Source: Bacteroidales bacterium UBA5235 (GTDB lineage: Bacteria; Bacteroidota; Bacteroidia; Bacteroidales; VadinHA17). Taken from it: 6,309 nt of DNA. The DNA lies in NCBI GenBank assembly GCA_002409145.1, contig DHUL01000082.1, positions 6,727-13,035 on the forward strand, read 5' to 3'. Every line of letters begins with the position of its first letter. The stretch's first letter is position 1. The notes beneath the pieces are model-generated. The model worked only from the letters and a program-made list of their open reading frames with translations. It was not told the origin of the DNA and did no database searches. This document shows, in pieces, positions 1 through 5,911 of the stretch. The translations under genes and the position numbers were made by a program.

Positions 1-4
1 TAAT

Positions 5-40
5 AAAAAGGGAGGCCCGTATAAACGAGTCTCCCTTTTT
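5..40 (-). terminator. Rho-independent, bidirectional-type terminator after the SOD gene
   Basis: A perfect 10-bp inverted repeat, AAAAAGGGAG (5-14) with CTCCCTTTTT (31-40), encloses a 16-nt loop that can add a small inner CGT/ACG pairing. An A-tract flanks one side and a T-tract the other, so the element could stop transcription from either direction. Read on the minus strand it starts 20 nt past the SOD stop codon, the expected place for that gene's terminator. Any plus-strand partner would lie beyond the left edge. Confidence 0.85.
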
Positions 41-60
41 AAAGGTTATCTGATCAAAAT

Positions 61-744
61 TTATTTTGTGGCTCCTTCGTAGAGCTCGGCAACTTTCTTC
101 CAGTTCACTACGTTCCAAAAGTTTGCGATATACTCAGGCCTGCGGTTCTGATACTTCAGGTAGTAGGCATGTTCCCACACGTCCAGGGCCAGTATCGGCT
201 TGCCGCGCTTTGCTGTCACATCCATAAGAGGATTATCCTGGTTTGGTGTCTGTGACACGAAGAGCTTCCCGTTGGCGTCCACTGACAGCCATGCCCATCC
301 GCTTCCGAACTGGGTCTTTGCTGCAGTCTCGAATTCTGCCTTAAATTTGTCAAATGAGCCAAACGTTTCATTTATTGCGTTCAGCAGGTCTCCCTCAGGC
401 TGACCGCCTGCATTGGGTCCCATCACCTGCCAGAAGAGCATGTGATTGTAGTAACCGCCACCATTATTGCGGATAGCAGGTGAGTAAATGCTTATTCTTG
501 AGAAAATATCCTCAAGCGTCAGATTGTTAATTTTAGCCTCACCGGCTGCCTTTACAAAGTTGTCAAAATAAGCCCTGTGGTGCTTCGTGTAGTGAATCTC
601 CATCGTCTGGGCGTCAATATAGGGCTCAAGTGCATCATAAGCATAAGGAAGCTCCGGAAAATTATAGTTCTGTGCCATAGTTTTGTAGTTAACTGTTAAA
701 AATCCTAGTACAATTGCGAAAATCAGAATAGTCTTGGTTTTCAT
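61..744 (-). CDS. sodA: Superoxide dismutase, Mn-type of the Fe/Mn family, with signal peptide
   Basis: Converts superoxide to hydrogen peroxide and oxygen. The 227-residue product has the whole Fe/Mn SOD fold. Metal ligands by alignment are H51 (IHYTKHH), H101 (NHMLFW), D188 and H192 (DVWEHAYY); Y59 matches the gateway Tyr34 of E. coli SodA and E191 the dimer-bridging Glu. G97 and Q169 (PNQDNPLM) follow the MnSOD pattern (Gly77/Gln146), not the FeSOD pattern, but sequence cannot exclude a cambialistic enzyme. Residues 1-25 are an added leader: K2 and K4, a hydrophobic core at about 6-18, then TMA before Q25, a plausible signal-peptidase I site. The usual SOD N-terminus (FPELPYAYDALEP) begins right after it, so export to the periplasm or beyond is inferred. 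The ATG is the only start that includes the leader; upstream is A-rich with no clear Shine-Dalgarno. It is divergent from the metallopeptidase gene. Family call very secure; the symbol is by type only. Confidence 0.95.
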   Translation of the reverse strand: MKTKTILIFAIVLGFLTVNYKTMAQNYNFPELPYAYDALEPYIDAQTMEIHYTKHHRAYFDNFVKAAGEAKINNLTLEDIFSRISIYSPAIRNNGGGYYNHMLFWQVMGPNAGGQPEGDLLNAINETFGSFDKFKAEFETAAKTQFGSGWAWLSVDANGKLFVSQTPNQDNPLMDVTAKRGKPILALDVWEHAYYLKYQNRRPEYIANFWNVVNWKKVAELYEGATK

Positions 745-780
745 CTTCTTGTTTTTTATTCCTTAAACAGTTGACAGCTC

Positions 781-807
781 AGATTGTTCAATCTAAGTTG
801 TTCAACT
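781..807. promoter_or_regulatory. Twin palindromes, candidate operators in the SOD/metallopeptidase divergent region
   Basis: Two perfect dyads lie side by side: AGATTGTTCAATCT (781-794) and AGTTGTTCAACT (796-807). Both contain the core TTGTTCAA, repeated exactly 14 bp apart. The 2-nt centre makes RNA hairpins unlikely, so dimeric DNA-binding sites are more plausible. They lie 37 bp upstream of the SOD ATG and 56 bp upstream of the peptidase ATG, where one regulator could act on both genes. The regulator is unknown; I did not recognise a PerR or Fur box. Confidence 0.45.
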
Positions 808-822
808 ATTGAATTGATTTAG

Positions 823-830
823 TATTTTCG
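823..830 (+). promoter_or_regulatory. Possible -7 box of the metallopeptidase gene
   Basis: TATTTTCG differs at one position from the Bacteroidota -7 consensus TAnnTTTG. A TTG at 798-800, 22 bp upstream and inside the second palindrome, could serve as the -33 element. This would put the transcript start roughly 25-30 nt before the ATG. A TATAAT at 835-840 is an alternative, but that form is not the usual one in this phylum. Weak call. Confidence 0.25.
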
Positions 831-863
831 TCATTATAATAAAGACTAATAAAACAGAAGACA

Positions 864-1703
864 ATGAAATGGCAGGGGCGCCGTGGCAGCGATAATGTTG
901 AGGACCGCAGGGGGATGAGCAGAGGAACAAAGGTTGTCGGAGGAGGGATAGGTACACTTGTAATTGTATTGCTCGTTTACCTTCTCGGGGGTGATCCCTC
1001 AGGTATCCTGCAACAATCAGGCTCATCCGAAACAGCCGGACCGGTTGAGGCCACTGAGGAAGAGAACGCAATGGCTCAGTTTGTCTCGGTTGTACTGGCT
1101 GATACGGAAGAGGTGTGGGGCAAGTTATTCGCTCAGTCAGGAGCCACTTACCGGCAGCCCACCCTGGTGCTCTTCAGGGATCAGGTTCAGTCAGCCTGCG
1201 GCTATGCCACCGCTGCCAGCGGACCGTTCTATTGCCCGGGTGATGAAAAGGTGTACATTGACCTCAGTTTCTTTGATGATCTGCGAACTAAATATGGTGT
1301 CTATGGCGACTTCGCAATTGCATATGTTGTGGCACATGAGATAGGTCATCATGTCCAGAACCAAATGGGCATCCTTGATAAAGTGCAGGCAGAGCGACAG
1401 CGGCTCAGCGAGGTGAGAGGCAACCAGCTTACCGTAAGGCTTGAGCTCCAGGCTGATTTCCTGGCAGGGGTATGGGCCCACTATGCAAACCAGATGTTCA
1501 ACTCAATTGAGGAGGGAGACATAGAGGAGGCTCTCAACGCTGCAGCTTCAATTGGCGACGACGTACTTCAGCAAAAATACCAGGGCAGGGTTGTCCCTGA
1601 TTCCTTCACCCACGGCACGGCAGCACAGCGCTCGAGCTGGCTCCGCAAGGGATGGGAAACAGGTGACCTGAATCAGGGAGACACTTTCTCAGGAGCCATT
1701 TAA
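864..1703 (+). CDS. ypfJ: Neutral zinc metallopeptidase, YpfJ/Zn_peptidase family, membrane-anchored
   Basis: The 279-residue product matches the YpfJ-type neutral zinc metallopeptidase family along its whole length. The family N-terminal motif (MKWQGRRGSDNVEDRRG) covers residues 1-17. One transmembrane segment follows at about 24-41, then a Ser/Glu-rich linker to about 68 and the peptidase domain from about 69 to the end. The zinc site is HEIGHH: H158 and H162 should bind zinc and E159 should be the catalytic base. E194 or D198 in LELQADFLAG is the likely third ligand. C112 and C124 could form a disulfide. The topology suggests a short cytoplasmic tail and an external catalytic domain. Family members are about this long, so the gene looks intact. 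The physiological substrate of the family is poorly defined. The start is fixed by the conserved N-terminal motif; the upstream bases are A-rich without a strong Shine-Dalgarno. It is divergent from the SOD gene and convergent with the phosphofructokinase gene. Confidence 0.93.
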   Translation: MKWQGRRGSDNVEDRRGMSRGTKVVGGGIGTLVIVLLVYLLGGDPSGILQQSGSSETAGPVEATEEENAMAQFVSVVLADTEEVWGKLFAQSGATYRQPTLVLFRDQVQSACGYATAASGPFYCPGDEKVYIDLSFFDDLRTKYGVYGDFAIAYVVAHEIGHHVQNQMGILDKVQAERQRLSEVRGNQLTVRLELQADFLAGVWAHYANQMFNSIEEGDIEEALNAAASIGDDVLQQKYQGRVVPDSFTHGTAAQRSSWLRKGWETGDLNQGDTFSGAI

Positions 1704-1758
1704 CTTCAACAACAGTTCAGGATTGTTGCAGAGGCACGAGGCTGATGACGGTGATATT

Positions 1759-1780
1759 CCGCCCCGTCAGGGGAAAGCGG
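1759..1780. terminator. GC-rich hairpin in the convergent spacer, possible terminator
   Basis: CCGC (1759-1762) pairs with GCGG (1777-1780), and CCC (1763-1765) continues inward to GGG (1770-1772) around a GTCA loop, leaving a 4-nt bulge. A second small hairpin, CTCCG/CGGAG at 1806-1821, follows. Neither has a T-tract, so intrinsic termination is doubtful. The position between two converging genes makes a role at their 3' ends plausible. I see nothing else in the 132-bp spacer 1704-1835. Confidence 0.25.
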
Positions 1781-1835
1781 TTATACCCTTCGGGATGATT
1801 GAACTCTCCGTCTGGCCGGAGTTCTGAAAGTCAGA

Positions 1836-3167
1836 TCAATCGTTTTTCATGCTTATAGGCTGGCCGGTGGCTTCGAGCACGTTCCACCACAGTTCACCTT
1901 CTATGTCTATTTTTTTGCGTTTGGCCACCACGGGTGGGATCGGCATCAGGGTGAACTGATTGTTCCAGTAACCAACCACGAAGTCGGTCCGTCCCGCCAA
2001 GGCTCCGTGTACGGCGTTCTGTGCCAGGAGGTTGCAGAACTTACTGTCATTGGCATTGGCAGGGGAACTGCGGATTATGTAACTCGGGTCAATATATTTA
2101 AGGGCATGCCGGAATCCGAGAGCTTTGAACTCTGATTTGATCTTGTCTCTCAGGAAGATGCCGATGTCCTGGTGAATGATGTTCCCGGAGGCGTCCTTCT
2201 GTTGTCCCTGTGCCGGGAAGAGGTCCTGACCTGCCCCTTCGGCCACGACAATCACAGCATGGTGTCTTTCTTCCAGCCTCTTTTTAAGGATGTTGAGAAA
2301 TCCTTTTTCGCCGTACAGGTCGAAAGTGATTTCAGGTATCAGGACGAAGTTCACCTCCTGAACTGCCAGCGCAGCGTTGGCGGCGATAAAGCCCGAGTCC
2401 CGGCCCATCAGTTTTATCAGGGCGATGCCATTGTATGCGTCATGGGCTTCGTTGTGTGCGTTATGAATTATATCATGGGCGATGGAGAAGGCGGTCTCAA
2501 ACCCGAACGACTTCTGTATCAGATCAATGTCATTGTCTATTGTTTTCGGGATCCCTGCCACGGCGATCTTCAGGTTCCTGCGTGATATCTCCTCATAGAT
2601 TGCGTGTGCTCCTCTCAGGGTGCCGTCGCCGCCGATGCAGAACAGCACGTTCAGGTTGAGGATCTCGATGGTGTCAACCATTTTGCCAACGTCCTGGTTA
2701 CCGCGTGAGGTGCCAAGGAATGTACCGCCGGAGAGGTGTATCTCGCTGACCATTGGAGCTGTCATCTCTATCACCTCGTGGTTATATTCCGAGATGAGTC
2801 CTTCGTAGCCGTACCTTATGCCGAGGATGCGTTTGATGCCGTATCGGTAGTATAGCTGGTTGACGAGGCTGCGGATGACGTTGTTGAGTCCCGGGCAAAG
2901 GCCGCCGCATGTTACTATGCCGACTTTTGTCTTAGCCGGTTCGAAGTAGATCATCTCTTTGGGGCCGGCTTTTTCGAATGATACCGGCGTCTCACCTGTG
3001 TCACGGCAAAGCTCATAATATTCCGATGAGACATCATAGATTACCCGTTCGTCGTCACCGATGAATTTATAAACCTGGCTTTCTGCACGCTGGCCTGTCT
3101 TCAGCGGGGAAACCACATTCCCCTTTCCAAAAGTTGTGACGATGAAGTCTTCGTATTTCATGATCAT
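1836..3167 (-). CDS. 6-phosphofructokinase, ATP-type by signature, of the long PPi-PFK-related lineage
   Basis: Phosphorylates fructose 6-phosphate to fructose 1,6-bisphosphate, the committing step of glycolysis, in the cytoplasm. The 443-residue product has an extra N-terminal region of about 80 residues before the PFK fold. Motifs in order: GGLCPGLNN (88-96), GGDGT (179-183), PKTIDNDID (207-215) with catalytic D211, MGRDSGF (254-260) and PEI (278-280). G182 in GGDGT is the residue typical of ATP users (PPi enzymes have Asp there). K208 is shared with PPi enzymes and with plant and trypanosome ATP-PFKs. ATP dependence is therefore likely but inferred. Two in-frame ATGs, M1 (3165-3167) and M3 (3159-3161), are both possible; MKYEDF would be a natural N-terminus. 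It stands alone on its strand, with an exact -7 box about 54 bp upstream. Several PFK lineages exist, so pfkA is not assigned. Confidence 0.93.
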   Translation of the reverse strand: MIMKYEDFIVTTFGKGNVVSPLKTGQRAESQVYKFIGDDERVIYDVSSEYYELCRDTGETPVSFEKAGPKEMIYFEPAKTKVGIVTCGGLCPGLNNVIRSLVNQLYYRYGIKRILGIRYGYEGLISEYNHEVIEMTAPMVSEIHLSGGTFLGTSRGNQDVGKMVDTIEILNLNVLFCIGGDGTLRGAHAIYEEISRRNLKIAVAGIPKTIDNDIDLIQKSFGFETAFSIAHDIIHNAHNEAHDAYNGIALIKLMGRDSGFIAANAALAVQEVNFVLIPEITFDLYGEKGFLNILKKRLEERHHAVIVVAEGAGQDLFPAQGQQKDASGNIIHQDIGIFLRDKIKSEFKALGFRHALKYIDPSYIIRSSPANANDSKFCNLLAQNAVHGALAGRTDFVVGYWNNQFTLMPIPPVVAKRKKIDIEGELWWNVLEATGQPISMKND

Positions 3168-3220
3168 CCGGTAATATCTGATTTAGTGACACGCAGTTAG
3201 TTATGTTCTGCCGGCGCCAT

Positions 3221-3228
3221 CAAATATA
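3221..3228 (-). promoter_or_regulatory. Bacteroidota -7 promoter box of the phosphofructokinase gene
   Basis: On the minus strand this reads TATATTTG, an exact match to the -7 consensus TAnnTTTG. It lies 53 bp upstream of the first ATG, which gives a leader of roughly 45-50 nt. I found no TTG at the usual -33 distance, so the call rests on the -7 box and its position. Confidence 0.55.
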
Positions 3229-3449
3229 GTAAAAATTACTGGCCTGTAAGGAAATTTAAGGATTCAACCGCCGGGGTTGGTCTGGTGAATAAAAATAAGT
3301 CCTGAAGGTGTGTTGTTTTGCATAGATTACATAACTTCGGTGAGGGATCGGTCTGTTTGTCTCTTTGATTTATGCAGTGATGGGAGAGAGGAGTCGGGGG
3401 TATAGCACCGGGACTGACGGGTCTGTGCATTAAGTAAACCGGAGGTTGT

Positions 3450-3581
3450 ATGGCTCTTATTGAGGGGGAAAAATCGTTGATGCATCGTCCCCGGTACATT
3501 AAACCTTCACAGATATTTTCAATAACTTCTTTTGTTTCAGTTATATTTATATTGTCAAGCCCCGCTAAAATTAAGAATTAA
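3450..3581 (+). CDS. Possible 43-residue small ORF or leader peptide before the UvrA-like gene
   Basis: An ATG at 3450 opens a 43-codon frame ending in TAA three bases before the UvrA-like ATG. A perfect GGAGG (3441-3445) sits 4 nt upstream of it, the clearest Shine-Dalgarno in the window. The product starts MALIEGEKSL, has basic residues at about 13-18, and ends with a hydrophobic stretch at about 22-37 (IFSITSFVSVIFILSS), so a small membrane peptide or a translated leader is conceivable. I recognise no family. Shine-Dalgarno use is uncommon in this phylum, and the AT-rich 3' half may simply be promoter DNA, so chance is a serious alternative. Confidence 0.22.
   Translation: MALIEGEKSLMHRPRYIKPSQIFSITSFVSVIFILSSPAKIKN
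3542..3549 (+). promoter_or_regulatory. Possible -7 box of the UvrA-like gene
   Basis: TATATTTA has one mismatch to TAnnTTTG and lies 35 bp before the ATG. TTCTTTTG at 3527-3534 is an alternative, also with one mismatch. Neither has a convincing TTG at -33. The AT-rich setting makes chance matches likely. Confidence 0.2.
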
Positions 3582-3584
3582 CAT

Positions 3585-5843
3585 ATGGAAAGAGACAAGA
3601 TTATTATTAAGAATGCACATACAAATAATCTCAAAAACATTGATATTGAGATACCAAAACATAAATTGGTAGTATTTACGGGTGTTTCAGGTTCTGGTAA
3701 ATCATCTTTACTGTTTGATACTATCTACACGGAAGCACAACGGCAATTAATAGAAACCTTTTCCACTTTTGCCCGCACAAGGATGCCCAAATTGTCACGT
3801 CCCGATGTTGATGATATTCTCAACCTGTCAACTGCCATAGTTATTGACCAAAAGAGAATGGGGAAAAACATGCGGAGTACTGTGGGTACAGCAACCGAAA
3901 TAAACACTTATCTCCGTTTGCTTTTTTCCCGGATAGGCAAACCATTTATTGGCCCTTCGTTCTATTTTTCTTTTAATCATCCGGAGGGTATGTGTCCGCA
4001 TTGTCACGGATTAGGCAAACAGATTAAAATTGACCTTGATTCATTTCTTGACAGAGAAAAATCAATCAGGGAAGGTGCAATAACTCATCCGCATTATAAA
4101 GTCGGAGGTTTCCTCTGGAAAGAGTTGATAAGCCTGGATGTGGTAGAGGTTGACAAACCCTTGAATGATTTTTCAGAGGAAGAGTTGCAACTTTTATTGT
4201 ACTCGGAACCATTTGCGGTAAAAGGAGCTTCAGATAAACTAACCTATAACCGGAAATTTGAAGGACTGGCCCGTAAACTTGAAAAAGCTGTGACCACAAG
4301 AGCTGATGATGAGACAGCCGAAGAAGACAAAAACGCATATACGCAATATTTTAATTATGAGTTATGTGAGCAATGTGGTGGTACCAGGTTGAATGAGCGG
4401 GCAAGAAGTATTAAAATACACGGATTGACTATCGCCGATGTTTGCAGGTTAGAACTTGAAGATGTATTTGCATTCTTAAAAGTTATTGATGATGAAATAT
4501 CCAGGCCCATTTTGCGAAAAGCACAATTCTTACTTCAACAACTTATAGAAATTGGTGTTGGCTATCTGACACTTGAAAGAGCTGTAAGCACACTTTCCGG
4601 GGGTGAATCACAACGGGTTAAAATGTCAAAACAATTGGACTGCAATCTGGTTGACATGCTTTATGTTCTTGATGAACCTTCGATAGGATTACATCCCAGA
4701 GACACGGAAAACCTGCTGAATATTTTATTCCGGCTGAAAGAGAAGGGGAATTCTGTATTTGTGGTAGAGCACGACCCTGATATTATCAGGTCAGCTGAAT
4801 GGATTGTCGATCTGGGACCGATGGCAGGCAGATATGGTGGAAATGTAGTGTTTAACGGAGAGCCGGAAGAATTGGCAAACACTGAAAGTATAACTGGCAA
4901 ATATCTCCTGAAAAAGGATAAACCAAAATTCAGCCGGAAAAGGGCATCTTCATTTTTCGAAATCAATAATGCCTCAGTGAACAATCTAAAGAATATATCT
5001 GTAAAAATACCTAAAGGAGTTTTAACGTGCGTTACCGGGGTTGCGGGAAGTGGAAAAAGCAGCCTTATCCATGAATGCTTTACAAAACAACAACAACATG
5101 ATATAGTTGTCATTGACCAATCACCAATAGGAAAATCTTCAAGAGCCAATACTGCAACTTTTATAGGAGTTTTTGATTTAATACGAAAGGAATTTGCATC
5201 CGCAACCAATTCTGAGGCATCATTATTCAGCTTTAACTCAAAGGGAGCCTGTCTTAAATGCAACGGACAGGGTGTTCTGACTTTTGAACTTCATTTTTTG
5301 GATTCGGTCAAAACCATCTGCGACGAGTGTGAAGGGAAACGGTATCACTCGGATGTCCTTGAACTTAAATATCATGGGAATAATATTGCAGATATTCTGG
5401 ATATGTCAGTTGATCAGGCTCATGAATTTTTCAAATCATCAAAAATAAGAAGCTATCTGCATCTTTTGCAGGAAGTCGGACTGGGGTACTTAAAATTAGG
5501 GCAATCTCTGAGTACACTGTCAGGCGGAGAATGTCAGCGCCTGAAGATAGCGACCGAGCTAACAAAAGAAGGCAATATTTACATTATGGATGAACCTACA
5601 ACAGGACTTCATATGTCTGATATTGATAATTTTTATAAAATAGTAAAGGCGTTGGTGGATAATGATAACACTGTAATAATTATTGAACACAACCTCGATA
5701 TAATCAAATATGCAGATTGGATTATTGACCTGGGACCTGAGGGAGGCAAGAAAGGAGGAGAACTGATATTTCAGGGTCTGCCGGAAGATATTGTGAATTG
5801 CGAGCATTCCATCACTGGAAAATATCTGAAAAATGTGATTTAA
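3585..5843 (+). CDS. Short UvrA-like tandem ABC ATPase (UvrA2/DrrC type) lacking the UvrB-binding domain
   Basis: A soluble DNA-binding ABC ATPase of the UvrA family with 752 residues, against about 940 in repair UvrA. NBD1: Walker A GVSGSGKSS (33-41), signature LSGGESQR (337-344), Walker B LDEPSIGLH (362-370), switch H396. NBD2: Walker A GVAGSGKSS (485-493), signature LSGGECQR (645-652), Walker B MDEPTTGLH (668-676), switch H702. Both ATP sites look intact. The C-terminal zinc module is complete (C556, C559, C579, C582). RIGKP (116-120) runs straight into FSFNHPEGMCPHCHGLG (128-144), so the UvrB-binding insert and the first CxxC of zinc module 1 are missing; C137/C140 remain, with a further pair at C261/C264. 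It probably cannot recruit UvrB in the usual way. Members of this branch, such as DrrC, protect against DNA-binding drugs; that role here is inferred. The ATG follows an AT-rich leader without Shine-Dalgarno. Base composition is lower in GC than the genes to the left. Confidence 0.92.
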   Translation: MERDKIIIKNAHTNNLKNIDIEIPKHKLVVFTGVSGSGKSSLLFDTIYTEAQRQLIETFSTFARTRMPKLSRPDVDDILNLSTAIVIDQKRMGKNMRSTVGTATEINTYLRLLFSRIGKPFIGPSFYFSFNHPEGMCPHCHGLGKQIKIDLDSFLDREKSIREGAITHPHYKVGGFLWKELISLDVVEVDKPLNDFSEEELQLLLYSEPFAVKGASDKLTYNRKFEGLARKLEKAVTTRADDETAEEDKNAYTQYFNYELCEQCGGTRLNERARSIKIHGLTIADVCRLELEDVFAFLKVIDDEISRPILRKAQFLLQQLIEIGVGYLTLERAVSTLSGGESQRVKMSKQLDCNLVDMLYVLDEPSIGLHPRDTENLLNILFRLKEKGNSVFVVEHDPDIIRSAEWIVDLGPMAGRYGGNVVFNGEPEELANTESITGKYLLKKDKPKFSRKRASSFFEINNASVNNLKNISVKIPKGVLTCVTGVAGSGKSSLIHECFTKQQQHDIVVIDQSPIGKSSRANTATFIGVFDLIRKEFASATNSEASLFSFNSKGACLKCNGQGVLTFELHFLDSVKTICDECEGKRYHSDVLELKYHGNNIADILDMSVDQAHEFFKSSKIRSYLHLLQEVGLGYLKLGQSLSTLSGGECQRLKIATELTKEGNIYIMDEPTTGLHMSDIDNFYKIVKALVDNDNTVIIIEHNLDIIKYADWIIDLGPEGGKKGGELIFQGLPEDIVNCEHSITGKYLKNVI

Positions 5844-5882
5844 ACAAGCCTGCCAGGTCACTGAACCTGGAGGCCTGTTTTC
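5842..5882 (+). terminator. Hairpin terminator starting at the UvrA-like stop codon
   Basis: A long imperfect stem: AAACA (5842-5846) with TGTTT (5876-5880), GCCT (5848-5851) with AGGC (5871-5874), and CCAGGT (5853-5858) with ACCTGG (5865-5870) around a 6-nt loop. There is one mismatch (5847/5875) and one bulged G (5852). The 3' arm ends in TGTTTT, a short U-run. It should end or reduce transcription before the next gene. Confidence 0.75.
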
Positions 5883-5911
5883 AGGTTATATTATCCTGAT
5901 ACAACAAATAG

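Larger units (their letters stand above)
3168..3584. other. 417-bp divergent intergenic region
   Basis: This spacer separates the phosphofructokinase gene from the UvrA-like gene, which point away from each other. It holds the phosphofructokinase -7 box near its left end, a possible 43-codon ORF (3450-3581) and an AT-rich stretch (about 3511-3585) that probably carries the promoter of the UvrA-like gene. The middle (about 3240-3440) is GC-mixed and shows no tRNA, riboswitch or repeat that I recognise. An 87-codon minus-strand frame at 3236-3499 is rich in Pro, His and Cys, resembles no family I know, and is probably noise. Confidence 0.6.

Noticed and set aside
835..840. TATAAT as an E. coli-style -10 box for the metallopeptidase gene
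   Set aside because: The phylum's main sigma factor prefers TAnnTTTG, the region is AT-rich, and the only -35 candidate (TTGATT at 814-819) is weak with a 15-bp spacer.
2172..2585. 137-codon plus-strand ORF inside the phosphofructokinase gene
   Set aside because: Antisense to a fully supported enzyme gene; no family features.
3405..3428. GCAC/GTGC inverted repeat in the divergent spacer as a possible terminator or riboswitch stem
   Set aside because: Only 4 outer pairs and 3 inner pairs with uneven gaps, no U-tract and no recognisable aptamer.
3236..3499. 87-codon minus-strand ORF in the divergent spacer
   Set aside because: Pro-, His- and Cys-rich translation with no recognisable family, no ribosome-binding signal, and it would overlap both the small ORF and the phosphofructokinase promoter region. 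Most likely a chance frame.
4661..5263. 200-codon minus-strand ORF inside the UvrA-like gene
   Set aside because: Antisense shadow of a gene with complete ABC motifs on the plus strand; the translation shows no domain.
3585..5843. Canonical excision-repair UvrA
   Set aside because: Too short by almost 190 residues, with the UvrB-binding insert and the first CxxC of zinc module 1 missing.
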